Source: CAZBXD01 sp965216395 (GTDB lineage: Bacteria > Pseudomonadota > Alphaproteobacteria > Micavibrionales > SZUA-601). From it: a stretch of DNA of 64,000 nt. Location of the stretch: NCBI GenBank assembly GCA_965216395.1, contig OZ244156.1, positions 1,302,001 through 1,366,000 on the forward strand, given 5' to 3'. Below the pieces are notes generated by a model, which made no database searches, was not told where the DNA came from, and worked only from the letters and a program-made list of their open reading frames with translations. Position numbers and translations under genes: made by a program. Position 1 is the first letter of the stretch; each line of letters begins with the position of its first letter. Below, piece after piece: positions 1 through 8,849 of this stretch.

Positions 1-1758
1 TTTTTCTTCTTCATCGTCACCATCTGTAAACTGATCTAAGTGATCTAAGTTAATGATTAGACTGGTTTCTTTGATTTCTTTGGTTTCTGTTTTTGAAACA
101 AATATTCTATCCTCTTTTTCAGCTTTCTCTATCATATCAGCCCGTAACCATTTCCCTAAGATCATGGTCAATTTATCAGGGTTAATAGGCTTACTCATAT
201 AATCATCCATGCCAGAGTCAAGGCATTTTTGACGATCACCCACCATTGCATTCGCCGTCATAGCAATAATAGGAAGATGGCGGTCTGAGGTTTCATTTTT
301 ACGCACACAGCGTGTTGTTTCATATCCATCAATTACAGGCATCTGACAATCCATAAGCACAACGTCAAAATCGTCTGTATCAATTTTTTCTAAGGCAAGT
401 TTTCCATTATCAGCCACATCAATTGATGCAAATCCCATTTTTTTAACAAGCTTTTTTGCAAATAGTAAATTAATGGGATGGTCATCGACAATTAAAATTT
501 TATAAGGTGAAAAATCATATTCTTCGGATGAATTGCTCATTGACTTTTCAAGAATATTGACCTCGCTTTCGCTCGCTAAAGCTAATGGAATTAAACATGT
601 GAATTGAGAACCTTTGCCTACCACACTTTCAACACTAATCATACCGTCCATTATTTCTGTCAGTTTTTTGGTAATTGTCAATCCAAGCCCAGTGCCACCA
701 AATTGTCGGCTGGTTGTTTCGTCGGCTTGAGTAAATTTATCAAAAATATTTTTTAACTTCTCTTTTGGAATCCCCACACCCGTATCTTCAACCCTTAAAG
801 AAATATCAGCAAACTCATCACTCGCTTCTGCTGTCACACTGATATGAACAGAACCTTTTTCTGTAAATTTAAGCGCGTTACCAACCAGGTTTGTAACGAT
901 TTGTCGAAGACGGGTTGGATCTCCTTTAAAATGATTTGGCGCAATAGAGCTATAATTTAAAGTAATCTCTAAACCTTTTCGTTTCGCGACAGGTTCCAAA
1001 ATTGATAATGTATCTTTTAATAAAATATGGAGGTCAAAAGGTGTTTTCTCCAAGGTCAACTCACCCGCTTCAATTTTAGAAAAGTCAAGAATATCATTGA
1101 GTAAGAGTAAAAGATTTTCACCTGAACGATGAATAGCATTCAACGATTCAAGTTGTTCTTTATCTAATTTTGTATCAAGCAAAATACTTGTTAAACCAAT
1201 GATCCCATTCATAGGTGTACGCAATTCATGGCTCATATTAGCTAAGAAATCACTTTTCGCAATATTGGCTGCATTTGCAATTTCTTGCGTACGCTTAATT
1301 TCATTTTCAAACATCTTACGGATTGTGATATCAGCTAAATAAACATTAGCAAATCTTTCCCCTTCCAACTCACTTGGAACAGCTGTGATAAAATACCATT
1401 TTGTATCAAAAGTAATTTCATGCGTTGTCAACACTTTATTCTCAGTAAGACAAGTTTTTACTTTTGAGCTAATAACTTCATCAAAACTTTCTTTATTACG
1501 TACAGAATTCAATAATTTTTTAGCCGCAGGATTTTTATAAAGAATTTCCATTTTCTCATTAAATTGAAAAATTGGGTTCGGATTCTTCTCAGGAAAATCT
1601 TGTAAACGAAGCGCTTTTTTATCAAGTTTTTCATTTATTTGATAAAGTTCATGACTTTTTTCTTCTAAAAGACGCTCAGCTTCCTTACGCGCTAAAATCA
1701 TCCGATGAAGCTTTTTTTCAAGTTGGATAATCTTTTCTTTATCTGTTTTTCCACTCAT
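1..1758 (-). CDS. Hybrid sensor histidine kinase/response regulator, H-NOX-associated (C-terminus cut by window edge)
   Basis: Membrane-free hybrid kinase that probably relays the signal of the H-NOX protein encoded 10 bp upstream. In order: a charged coiled coil (residues about 1-50), a PAS-like segment (about 55-165), a HisKA domain with H-box MSHELRTPMNG (His near 176), a HATPase domain with N-box NLVGNALKFT and G-box GTGLGLTI (near 353), then a REC domain starting ILIVDDHPIN (near 423) with phospho-acceptor in VVLMDCQMP. No transmembrane segment is visible, so it should be cytosolic. The frame is still open at base 1, so an Hpt domain or the C-terminal end lies outside the window. ATG at 1758 is followed by MSGKTDKEK. 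The kinase type is certain; the partnership with H-NOX is inferred from gene order. Confidence 0.9.
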   Translation of the reverse strand, partial: MSGKTDKEKIIQLEKKLHRMILARKEAERLLEEKSHELYQINEKLDKKALRLQDFPEKNPNPIFQFNEKMEILYKNPAAKKLLNSVRNKESFDEVISSKVKTCLTENKVLTTHEITFDTKWYFITAVPSELEGERFANVYLADITIRKMFENEIKRTQEIANAANIAKSDFLANMSHELRTPMNGIIGLTSILLDTKLDKEQLESLNAIHRSGENLLLLLNDILDFSKIEAGELTLEKTPFDLHILLKDTLSILEPVAKRKGLEITLNYSSIAPNHFKGDPTRLRQIVTNLVGNALKFTEKGSVHISVTAEASDEFADISLRVEDTGVGIPKEKLKNIFDKFTQADETTSRQFGGTGLGLTITKKLTEIMDGMISVESVVGKGSQFTCLIPLALASESEVNILEKSMSNSSEEYDFSPYKILIVDDHPINLLFAKKLVKKMGFASIDVADNGKLALEKIDTDDFDVVLMDCQMPVIDGYETTRCVRKNETSDRHLPIIAMTANAMVGDRQKCLDSGMDDYMSKPINPDKLTMILGKWLRADMIEKAEKEDRIFVSKTETKEIKETSLIINLDHLDQFTDGDDEEEK

Positions 1759-1768
1759 CTTTTTACTG

Positions 1769-2308
1769 TTACTTTTCTAAAATAAAGATTCTGCAATATG
1801 TATCATCCGTATTTTTATCTTCTATTTTTACGCTTATTTTCTCTTCATAAAAATCAATACATCCATATAATAATCCTTCAGCAAAGTCAGAAAAGGGCCG
1901 TTTTGATAAATATGTAACGATCATTTTATGGTCTTCGACACGAAGCGTTTCAAATTTTGGCAACTCTGCTTCTGGATAAAGTTTACGCACTTCTACATGA
2001 ATATAATCATCAACACTTTCAAGAAAATCAAAACTATTTTTAGGTTTTTCAAAAAACTGTGGCATCAAATCATGAAACCGATAAAAAAGATGATGTGCAT
2101 ATTTAAAAATCAAATCTTTAAAAGGTATGTTGAGTTTTTTACTTAAAACTGAGACAAGAGTAATTAGTTCATTATAATCATACGTACCAGCAAATGTATA
2201 AGCACCTTTTGAAGGGAGGTCACATTCATCAATGACATCTTGCATCATGTCTGGCCCATAGATTTTATCAACCATATCTTCCAATTCAGTGAAAATCATA
2301 CCTTTCAT
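1769..2308 (-). CDS. H-NOX haem-based nitric oxide sensor protein
   Basis: Stand-alone H-NOX (HNOB) domain of about 179 residues, the usual length. It begins MKGMIFTELE as the family does, carries the proximal haem ligand His near residue 104 (IHVEVRKLYP) and the haem-propionate motif Y-x-S-x-R (YLSKR, residues 133-137). Bacterial H-NOX proteins bind NO through ferrous haem and modulate a neighbouring kinase or cyclase; here a hybrid kinase follows 10 bp downstream. An upstream in-frame ATG at 2323 would add MKGFL. I prefer 2308 because GAAAGG lies 7 bases upstream and the family starts there. Whether it discriminates NO from O2 cannot be read safely by eye. Confidence 0.93.
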   Translation of the reverse strand: MKGMIFTELEDMVDKIYGPDMMQDVIDECDLPSKGAYTFAGTYDYNELITLVSVLSKKLNIPFKDLIFKYAHHLFYRFHDLMPQFFEKPKNSFDFLESVDDYIHVEVRKLYPEAELPKFETLRVEDHKMIVTYLSKRPFSDFAEGLLYGCIDFYEEKISVKIEDKNTDDTYCRIFILEK

Positions 2309-2454
2309 TAAAAAACCTTTCATACACTAATTGAATAAAGAAATTATACACAAATTCGTCTAAAGAAACTTTAAGATAAACAATTGAATACATAGATACT
2401 CTTTTTAAACTTTTAACCAATCCTTTTAATTGAACGATAAATACGCTTGCACAT

Positions 2455-2485
2455 AAAAAAGCGCGGGCCCAAAACCCGCGCTTTT
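2455..2485 (-). terminator. Rho-independent terminator of fur-katG
   Basis: A 7-bp GC stem (GCGCGGG 2461-2467 with CCCGCGC 2475-2481) and 7-base loop. On the minus strand it is followed by a T run (A run 2455-2460 on the plus strand). It lies 29 bp after the katG stop. T residues also follow on the plus strand, so it may work both ways. Confidence 0.85.
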
Positions 2486-2513
2486 AAATACCTTAAATTA
2501 TTTCAACTTATGA

Positions 2514-4667
2514 TCAATCAAAACGATCTGCATTCATCACTTTGGTCCATGCCGCAACAAAATCTTTGATAAATTTTTCTTTATTATCATCTTGTGCATA
2601 AACTTCGGCGTAAGCACGAAGAATAGCATTAGAACCGAAAACAAGATCAATGCGCGTAGCCGTCCATAAAACTTTGTCTGTTTTTCTGTCACAAACTTCA
2701 TACAGATCTTCACCAAGCGGCTTCCATGAGTAATTCATATTTGTTAGATTGACAAAAAAGTCATTTGTTAAAACGCCAACGCGGTCTGTGAATACACCAT
2801 GTTTTGTACCGCGATAATTGGTTCCCAAAACACGCATACCACCGATTAGAACGGTCATTTCTGGTGCTGTTAACCCCATCAACTGCGTGCGGTCGACCAT
2901 CAACTCTTCTGGTGACATGCTATAATCTTCTTTTAGCCAATTGCGATACGCATCATGAAGAGGTTCCAGTGATGCAAAAGATTCTGCATCCGTCATTTCG
3001 TCTGTTGCATCACCGCGCCCGGGTAAAAATGGTACATCAATATCAAAGCCAGCTTCTTTAATCGCTTTTTCAAGACCAACATTACCCGCCAAAACAATTG
3101 TGTCTGCTATACTGGCATTAAATTCTTCCGCTAATGGTTCTAAAACCGACAACACTTTTTGCAAGCGTTTTGGCTCATTAGCCTGCCAATCTTTTTGTGG
3201 GGCCAAACGAATACGAGCGCCATTGGCGCCACCACGCATATCCGACCCACGGAAAGTTCGAGCGCTATCCCAAGCTGTTGCAACCATATCAGACACAGAC
3301 AAATCAGATGCAGCAATTTTTTCTTTTAATTTTGTAACATCATAATCGGTGTTCCCATTTGGAATTGGATCCTGCCAAATTAAATCTTCTTTTGGCACAT
3401 CAGGACCAAAATAACGCGCTTTCGGGCCTAAATCACGGTGTGTTAATTTAAACCATGCGCGTGCAAAAGTTTCAGAAAAATAATCGTGATCATTCGCAAA
3501 ACGCTCTGAAATTTTGCGATATATCGGATCCATCTTCATGGCCATATCCGCATCCGTCATAATCGGGTTATGACGGATTGATGGGTTTTCTGCGTCAACA
3601 GGTTTATCTTCTTCCTTGATATCAATAGGTTCCCATTGCCATGCCCCGGCGGGACTTTTCTTTAATTCCCACTCATAATTCAAAAGTAATTTGAAATAAC
3701 CATCATCCCATTGTGTTGGATTAGTTGTCCACGCGCCTTCAATACCGCTGGTTACAGCGTTGCTACCAATACCGCGTTTTGTATGGTTCATCCATCCCAA
3801 ACCCTGTTCAACAATATCAGCTGCCTCTGGATCGGCTTCTAATAAATTGACCTCGCCATTACCGTGACATTTACCAACAGTATGCCCCCCCGCAGCCAAA
3901 GCGACAGTTTCTTCGTCATTCATAGCCATTCTTGCAAATGTTTCACGAACATGTTGTGCTGTTTTTAACGGGTCTGGATTCCCATTCACACCTTCTGGAT
4001 TCACATAGATTAAACCCATGTGAGTCGCCGCTAATGGCCCTTCCAATGTTTCTGGATTCTCTAAGTCTATGTAACGATTTTCACTCGGCGCAAGCCATTC
4101 TGTCTCACTGCCCCAGTTTACATCTTTTTCCGGATGCCAGATATCTTCACGGCCAAACGCAAAACCATAGGTTTTTAAACCCATTGATTCATAAGCGATT
4201 GTGCCTGCCAATACCATTAAATCAGCCCAACTGACTTTATTACCGTATTTCTTTTTAATCGGCCACAAAAGACGGCGTGCCTTATCAAGATTCACATTAT
4301 CTGGCCATGAATTTAGTGGTGCAAAGCGTTGATTACCAGTATTCCCGCCACCACGGCCATCAGACAAACGATAAGAACCCGCCGCATGCCAAGACATCCG
4401 GATCATCAAACCACCATAATGTCCCCAATCAGCTGGCCACCATTCTTGGCTATCTGTCATAAAATTGTGAAGATCTTTCTTGAGTGATTCAACATCGAGT
4501 TTTTTTAACTCTTCACGATAATTGAAGTCTGCGCCATAAGGGTTTGTCTTTTTATCGTGTTGATGTAAAATATCTAAATTAAGCGCATTCGGCCACCAAT
4601 CTTGATTAGATGTTTTTTTTGGTTTTGATTTTCCATGCATAAATGGACATTTTGTAGTGTCGCTCAT
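2514..4667 (-). CDS. katG: Catalase-peroxidase KatG
   Basis: Haem enzyme that removes hydrogen peroxide by catalase and peroxidase reactions; 717 residues, normal for the two-domain class I family. The distal site is seen as Arg90, Trp93 and His94 in MIRMSWHAAGSYR. The proximal His lies in AAGGHTVGKCHG. The residues of the Met-Tyr-Trp adduct needed for catalase activity are all present (Trp93; Tyr in GLIYVNPEG; Met in GGMRVLGTNY). The degenerate C-terminal peroxidase-like half is complete. No signal peptide. The start lies 3 bases after the stop of the fur-type gene, so the two are almost certainly one transcript under that repressor, and a strong terminator follows. Confidence 0.98.
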   Translation of the reverse strand: MSDTTKCPFMHGKSKPKKTSNQDWWPNALNLDILHQHDKKTNPYGADFNYREELKKLDVESLKKDLHNFMTDSQEWWPADWGHYGGLMIRMSWHAAGSYRLSDGRGGGNTGNQRFAPLNSWPDNVNLDKARRLLWPIKKKYGNKVSWADLMVLAGTIAYESMGLKTYGFAFGREDIWHPEKDVNWGSETEWLAPSENRYIDLENPETLEGPLAATHMGLIYVNPEGVNGNPDPLKTAQHVRETFARMAMNDEETVALAAGGHTVGKCHGNGEVNLLEADPEAADIVEQGLGWMNHTKRGIGSNAVTSGIEGAWTTNPTQWDDGYFKLLLNYEWELKKSPAGAWQWEPIDIKEEDKPVDAENPSIRHNPIMTDADMAMKMDPIYRKISERFANDHDYFSETFARAWFKLTHRDLGPKARYFGPDVPKEDLIWQDPIPNGNTDYDVTKLKEKIAASDLSVSDMVATAWDSARTFRGSDMRGGANGARIRLAPQKDWQANEPKRLQKVLSVLEPLAEEFNASIADTIVLAGNVGLEKAIKEAGFDIDVPFLPGRGDATDEMTDAESFASLEPLHDAYRNWLKEDYSMSPEELMVDRTQLMGLTAPEMTVLIGGMRVLGTNYRGTKHGVFTDRVGVLTNDFFVNLTNMNYSWKPLGEDLYEVCDRKTDKVLWTATRIDLVFGSNAILRAYAEVYAQDDNKEKFIKDFVAAWTKVMNADRFD

Positions 4668-4670
4668 TTT

Positions 4671-5096
4671 TTATTCTTCCTTTTTATTTTTTTGACAAGA
4701 TGGGCATATGCCCCAAAAAATCACTTCTGCTTCATCTAAAGCAAAGCCATGATCATTTATTGGCGTTAAACATGGCGCATGACCATGACAATTCACATCA
4801 ACAATTTGTTCACATTCTCGACAAACAAGATGGTGATGATTGTCATCTATTTGCATTTCATAAAGAGATGACTGCCCCTTTGGTTTAATTTCTCGAACAA
4901 TTCCATGTTCAACAAGCGCATTAAGATTGTTATAGATTGCTTGCTTAGATGCGGTTGTGATTTTGTTTTGCACAAAACCAAAAATAGATGCCGCATCAGA
5001 ATGCGGATGATCTTCTAAGGCTTGCAAAACAGCGAAACGAACGGAGGTCAAGCTTAACCCCCTATCCTTTAGTAAAATTTCATATGAATCACTCAT
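4671..5096 (-). CDS. Fur-family transcriptional repressor, PerR-like
   Basis: 141-residue metal-dependent repressor with an N-terminal winged helix (about 1-85: ALEDHPHSDAASIF, TASKQAIYNNLNAL) and a C-terminal dimerisation and metal domain. It has the His-rich DDNHHHLVCREC motif and two CxxC pairs (CREC, CPSC) that should hold structural zinc. It lies directly before katG, as furA or perR genes often do, so peroxide-responsive control of katG is the likely role. A 25-bp palindrome covers its own promoter. PerR and Fur cannot be separated securely by eye; the katG linkage favours peroxide sensing. Confidence 0.9.
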   Translation of the reverse strand: MSDSYEILLKDRGLSLTSVRFAVLQALEDHPHSDAASIFGFVQNKITTASKQAIYNNLNALVEHGIVREIKPKGQSSLYEMQIDDNHHHLVCRECEQIVDVNCHGHAPCLTPINDHGFALDEAEVIFWGICPSCQKNKKEE

Positions 5097-5104
5097 AGCT
5101 AGAT

Positions 5105-5142
5105 ACTATACCGATTAAAAATATTGAATCAATCAATATTTT
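5105..5142 (-). promoter_or_regulatory. fur-katG promoter with a 25-bp palindromic operator
   Basis: AAAATATTGA (5118-5127) and TCAATATTTT (5133-5142) form a perfect 10-bp inverted repeat with a 5-base spacer. On the minus strand a -35-like TTGATT (5132-5127) lies in the palindrome, 16 bases before a -10-like TATAGT (5110-5105). Only 8 bases separate the -10 from the fur ATG, so the mRNA may be almost leaderless. AT-rich palindromes of this kind are typical Fur/PerR sites. Autoregulation is inferred. Confidence 0.65.
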
Positions 5143-5470
5143 GAACCTTTAATAATACTCAGAAAAAATAAATCTTTATACTATCTTTTTTTGAGAAGAA
5201 TAAAGAAAACAGAGGGAATCTTTGGCCAAGATATGAACCGCGTGTATGTATTTCCTTAAGCCTGAGCTGTTTTTATTAAAATATCGAACATAACAATCCT
5301 CACATATAAAGGATTATATTCCTACTCCAAAGATTTGTCAAGAGGAAGAATATTTATCGATGACTGAATGCTTAAATGGTGGTGTGTTTAGGTGAAAGGT
5401 AAATCTTCTCAAATTAAAAAAAACTAGTGTTATTTTTAGCTGCAATTATTTCATAACCTCTTAAAAAAAT
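5143..5470. other. Intergenic stretch at left edge of accessory island
   Basis: 328 bases without a supported gene. The only notable content is one copy of the 22-nt repeat at 5217-5238 and AT-rich sequence on both sides. It looks like a scar at the junction between the fur-katG locus and the island. Confidence 0.5.
5217..5238 (+). repeat. 22-nt direct repeat, left copy (island boundary)
   Basis: Exact copy of the 22 bases at 18852-18873, same orientation, core TTTGGCCAAGATATGAAC. The two copies enclose the AT-rich accessory region. The right copy lies just after a remnant recombinase gene. This suggests an attachment-site or insertion scar; no crossover site has been shown. Confidence 0.6.
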
Positions 5471-5989
5471 TTATGTTAACTCAATCGCCTTTATAACGGC
5501 ATCTTTAGCTGTGCTACATGAAATCACTTTCAATCGATTACGAGGGTCAATGTACTGATCCTTCAGTTTATCTGCCCATCCGCCCGTCTTATCAATTGCA
5601 ATAATTGGGATGCCCGCCTGATACGCAACAACCATTTCATTTAATGTTCCAGAGCCACCGCCAATACAGATAATAGCATCACAACTTATAACAAGTGTGA
5701 ACTCTCGCCCGCCCCCTCTTTCCATCCCAGTAGGGATAACAATGTCTGGCTGATCAAAAACCTCTTTTCCTTTACCGTAGGTGATACCTATAGTAAGACC
5801 ACCTTCGGACTTCGCACCACGACTGGCAACCGTGGACAAGGAATCAACATCCTTCTCCGCACCAAAAACAAGATATTGTCCAGCAAGAGCAATTTCTCGC
5901 CCTATATCATAAGCCATAGCTTGAACATCATTATTATAACCTAGGTCTGCCGCCGAACCCATAACACCAATTTGTAATTTTCTTTTCAT
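5471..5989 (-). CDS. LOG-family (TIGR00725-like) Rossmann protein, putative nucleotide phosphoribohydrolase
   Basis: 172 residues with a Rossmann-type fold resembling the LOG/YvdD/TIGR00725 group, some members of which hydrolyse the N-glycosidic bond of nucleoside 5-prime monophosphates. Visible motifs are IGVMGSAAD at the N-terminus and a variant of the family loop PGGxGTxxE as GGGSGTLNE, followed by GIPIIAID. MERGGGREFTLV fits the substrate-side segment. A good ribosome site (AAAGGAG, 6 bases before ATG) fixes the start. It lies 19 bp downstream of a phosphoribosyltransferase-like gene, so both probably act on the same nucleotide. Function is inferred from the family; the real substrate is unknown. 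Confidence 0.7.
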   Translation of the reverse strand: MKRKLQIGVMGSAADLGYNNDVQAMAYDIGREIALAGQYLVFGAEKDVDSLSTVASRGAKSEGGLTIGITYGKGKEVFDQPDIVIPTGMERGGGREFTLVISCDAIICIGGGSGTLNEMVVAYQAGIPIIAIDKTGGWADKLKDQYIDPRNRLKVISCSTAKDAVIKAIELT

Positions 5990-6008
5990 TAAGCTTCTCC
6001 TTTGCTAT

Positions 6009-6953
6009 TTAATTACCGAAGTAATTAGTACATTTTTTTGTATTAAGTAATTTTTGTTGCCTACATTTCAATTGATTAACAATGAAATCATCTTTGTTAA
6101 TGCCAAAAATTTTCCTTGGTAATTGAGAGGAAAAAAGTCTGCTATTATTGACATCTTCAATTCTAGACCACATATCAATTGATGTTTCTAATGAAAACAA
6201 TGAAAAATCAATTCTATTTTCTTCAGGAATAGACGCCCATTTACCCAGTTTTCCAAAAGGAAGTATATACGGAACACCTGACTGCTTTTTATCATCGTAT
6301 TGTACTGTCCTACCGGAAAGCGGAGCTCCAGGGATAAAATCTCTAATACAAACCTCTTCAATTGCATCTTTGAAAATAAAATTTGCAGATACATTCAAAT
6401 CATTTTCTTGTAATTTTTGAATACCTAAATCCATCGCAATATTTGCAGACATAGATTTCACATTAATGTTGTAAGGCTTTAACATTTGGACAACATCAAG
6501 ACATGTGCTACCAGAAAAAAGAACATCATCCAGCAAACAAACATCTATAATTTGACCGCAATTATTAATTTTATTTGCCTGTGCTTTGATGCAAGAACTG
6601 CCATCTCTTTCAATGAGACCAATTGAATTTAAATCACTATCAACAGCTCTTGTTAAATCAATATTTCCAATAACATTTAACGCGTTTGCTTTAGTATAGT
6701 TTCTATCTAGGGAAATTACAGGGTACAGAGTATCATCAGACAATTGCTTCATGCCTGTATCATATTCATCTTCTGTTATGAGAGTAGGCTCTAAAGAATA
6801 CTCAGATAATTTGGATTTAAAACTAACGGCAATATCATCAAAATACTCTTTTCTAGGTATCTCTAATAAAGCGCTATTTGCCCACTTTTCCATCAACGCA
6901 TATAAGGCTGTTGATATAATATATTTATTTTTTTTCATTGTATTATCCACCAT
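6009..6953 (-). CDS. Phosphoribosyltransferase-like protein
   Basis: 314 residues. The clearest signal is the PRPP-binding loop VCLLDDVLFSGSTCLDV (near 140-155), like the VDDVxxTG(A/S)T motif of type I phosphoribosyltransferases. The flanking regions are unlike any housekeeping PRTase I recognise, and the C-terminal 100 residues are unassigned. First gene of a pair with the LOG-like gene 19 bp downstream. GGGGG lies 6 bases before the chosen ATG; a second in-frame ATG at 6938 is possible. Base exchange or base salvage on a modified nucleotide would fit the pair, but this is inference. Confidence 0.55.
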   Translation of the reverse strand: MVDNTMKKNKYIISTALYALMEKWANSALLEIPRKEYFDDIAVSFKSKLSEYSLEPTLITEDEYDTGMKQLSDDTLYPVISLDRNYTKANALNVIGNIDLTRAVDSDLNSIGLIERDGSSCIKAQANKINNCGQIIDVCLLDDVLFSGSTCLDVVQMLKPYNINVKSMSANIAMDLGIQKLQENDLNVSANFIFKDAIEEVCIRDFIPGAPLSGRTVQYDDKKQSGVPYILPFGKLGKWASIPEENRIDFSLFSLETSIDMWSRIEDVNNSRLFSSQLPRKIFGINKDDFIVNQLKCRQQKLLNTKKCTNYFGN

Positions 6954-7031
6954 TGATTACCCCCATTATTTAGAAAGAGAGGCGTTTTATATTTTTGCTA
7001 ATTTATTTTGAGGTATTAAAAATATATGAGC

Positions 7032-7325
7032 TTAACGCCCATGGTGGCATACACTTTTAGATTTATTTAGTTTTTTTAGAATGGCGCCATACCCTTGATA
7101 TGGCTCATCTTTAAGAAATCGAGAGACCCTACCAATCGTCGTCACACTCATGCCTGTTTCACTGGCAATCTCACGGTAAGACTTTTCATTTTTATTTAAA
7201 AGTTGCGCTGCTTTCCATCGTCCTTCTAAGTCAGAACGTTCTTTTGGCGTAAGAATATCTTTCAAGAAATTCTCAATTTCTTGATCTGTTCTAATTTCCA
7301 AAAAAGCCTGTGAAAGCGAAAACAT
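7032..7325 (-). CDS. TrpR/YerC-YecD family DNA-binding regulator
   Basis: About 97 residues with the layout of the YerC/TrpR-like group: SQAFLEIRT, LTPKERSDLEGRW, then a helix-turn-helix SYREIASETGMSVTTIGRVSRFL, ending in a short tail with His and Cys. I start at ATG 7325; an in-frame TTG at 7340 would add five residues, and neither has a strong ribosome site. A TATTAA-cgta-TTAATA palindrome lies about 30 bp upstream. TrpR itself binds tryptophan, but YerC-type members have no established ligand. It may regulate genes of the surrounding island. Confidence 0.8.
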   Translation of the reverse strand: MFSLSQAFLEIRTDQEIENFLKDILTPKERSDLEGRWKAAQLLNKNEKSYREIASETGMSVTTIGRVSRFLKDEPYQGYGAILKKLNKSKSVCHHGR

Positions 7326-7353
7326 AATTTTAAGTTCCAATAAACCAATACTG

Positions 7354-7369
7354 TATTAACGTATTAATA
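7354..7369. promoter_or_regulatory. Candidate operator upstream of TrpR-like gene
   Basis: Perfect 6-bp inverted repeat TATTAA (7354-7359) and TTAATA (7364-7369) with a 4-base spacer, 28 bp before the regulator start. It could be an autoregulatory site or simply AT-rich promoter sequence; short palindromes are common in such DNA. Confidence 0.35.
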
Positions 7370-7572
7370 TAGTAGAACAAGAAAGTCAAGCTATAAAAAA
7401 AGGGGCAATTTAATCTAATAAACTTGGCTCTTCATGCAATTGTTTTTATATGCGCGGCTTCGGGGAGCTTTCTATATTACATGCTTACTAAAGATTTTTT
7501 AGATAGAAAAAATCAATAAACTTCACATACTGTACATTATCACACAAAAATTGATTGTAGTGATCAGAGTAC

Positions 7573-8847
7573 TTAATCTTTCAGTCTTGCCGTTCTCTCA
7601 TCAATAACCTTCATGATTTTATCAAAAACTGGCGATAAAACATCTTGCCCTTTAAGATTTTCTTTTAATACAGCAGATTGATCAAGAATATCTTTTGACA
7701 TTTGCTCAATCTGTTTTTTAAATCCTGCTTGTGCTGTTTTAGTATCAGGTACAATTTTATACCAATGTCTTAAAAAAACATCTCTTGGTTTATATTTTCC
7801 ACCAATTTTCATGGCCATTTTTTCTGACAGTTCTAGATAAATCGTTGTACTCAATAAATCATATGCTGGTGCTAAATTTGGCTTTTCTTCATGATATAAA
7901 AGTGAAAAGTTCTTACCATGTGCATCCGCATTACCAATTAGATAATTAAAAATTAGCATATTTAGAAACTTAATCTGATCTGATGCTGGTCGATTGACTG
8001 ACTGAGTGATTAAATTTTGACATTGAGAAACATTGGGACCACCTTCACGTTCATATTTAATTTCTGGCGCTATACCCATTGCTTGACAAAAATCTTCTTG
8101 ATGAATGCGCTCAACATTATTTTCTTTATTGATAAAACGGTCATATCTTTCAACGAGATAATACGGTGTATCACCCACATAGTGGAGACTTGCTTTTGGA
8201 ACATCCAATCCAACCATTTGTGCAAGCCTCATGCAAAACAATTCATTATGCGCACTATCTTGAATGCGATCAATAATAGGTTTTAAAATATGCGTCGTTG
8301 GTGCACCGTTTTTAATAAGAAGCACTTTTCCATTTTCAAAGCCAACTGCTAATTTATCCTGCGCACCAGCAAGTGAAAGTCGATATCCATCATCACCAGC
8401 GAGCATTGGTTGACGCTTAATAAGATTTAGGACTTCTTTTAATTGTCTCTCGTCTAACGCCTCCGTTTCAACCTTGCTAATAATGGGTGGTCTTTCACCT
8501 TTAGGATACAAAGCCAACGCTCCAGCACAATCACCACCAATAATCTCTAACAATGCAAACGGATTCTTTTCTGACACACCTAAATATGTGGCCAAACGGT
8601 GACGAACGCTTTCTTCAGGTAGTAACCCTGAAAAAAAGGCTTTTACTTTTGGACCCTTATAAGTGCCCTTGAAAAAATCGTTTGAAAAACCAGAAGAAAA
8701 TCCAATCGTCAGCGGTAATGAAAGAGAAATTGCGTGAGATCCGTTTTCAAGATAATTCTGATCATACGTGAATTCCAATTCACCACTGTCATCTTGAACC
8801 AGTTCACCAACAAAATTATTATTAAGGTAAACATCCAAAACACGCAT
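7573..8847 (-). CDS. hipA: HipA-type serine/threonine kinase toxin
   Basis: 424 residues, the usual HipA size. The N-terminal couple_hipA domain (about 1-105: MRVLDVYLNN, SLSLPL) is followed by the kinase domain: SLAGAQDKLAV (with the Ser that HipA autophosphorylates), the nucleotide-binding region around HILKP, catalytic NADAHGKNF, and metal-binding AYDLLST. All catalytic motifs look intact. E. coli HipA phosphorylates glutamyl-tRNA synthetase and halts translation; the target here is unknown. It starts 2 bases after the hipB stop, so the pair is one operon controlled by the operators upstream of hipB. It probably helps stabilise the island. Confidence 0.95.
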   Translation of the reverse strand: MRVLDVYLNNNFVGELVQDDSGELEFTYDQNYLENGSHAISLSLPLTIGFSSGFSNDFFKGTYKGPKVKAFFSGLLPEESVRHRLATYLGVSEKNPFALLEIIGGDCAGALALYPKGERPPIISKVETEALDERQLKEVLNLIKRQPMLAGDDGYRLSLAGAQDKLAVGFENGKVLLIKNGAPTTHILKPIIDRIQDSAHNELFCMRLAQMVGLDVPKASLHYVGDTPYYLVERYDRFINKENNVERIHQEDFCQAMGIAPEIKYEREGGPNVSQCQNLITQSVNRPASDQIKFLNMLIFNYLIGNADAHGKNFSLLYHEEKPNLAPAYDLLSTTIYLELSEKMAMKIGGKYKPRDVFLRHWYKIVPDTKTAQAGFKKQIEQMSKDILDQSAVLKENLKGQDVLSPVFDKIMKVIDERTARLKD

Positions 8848-8849
8848 AA

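Noticed and set aside
2804..4462. Several plus-strand open frames opposite katG
   Set aside because: All lie antisense to a conserved gene, and none has a ribosome site or recognisable domain.
7493..7514. AT-only hairpin GATTTTTT/AAAAAATC between hipA and the TrpR-like gene
   Set aside because: No GC stem; expected by chance in such AT-rich DNA, so not called as a terminator.
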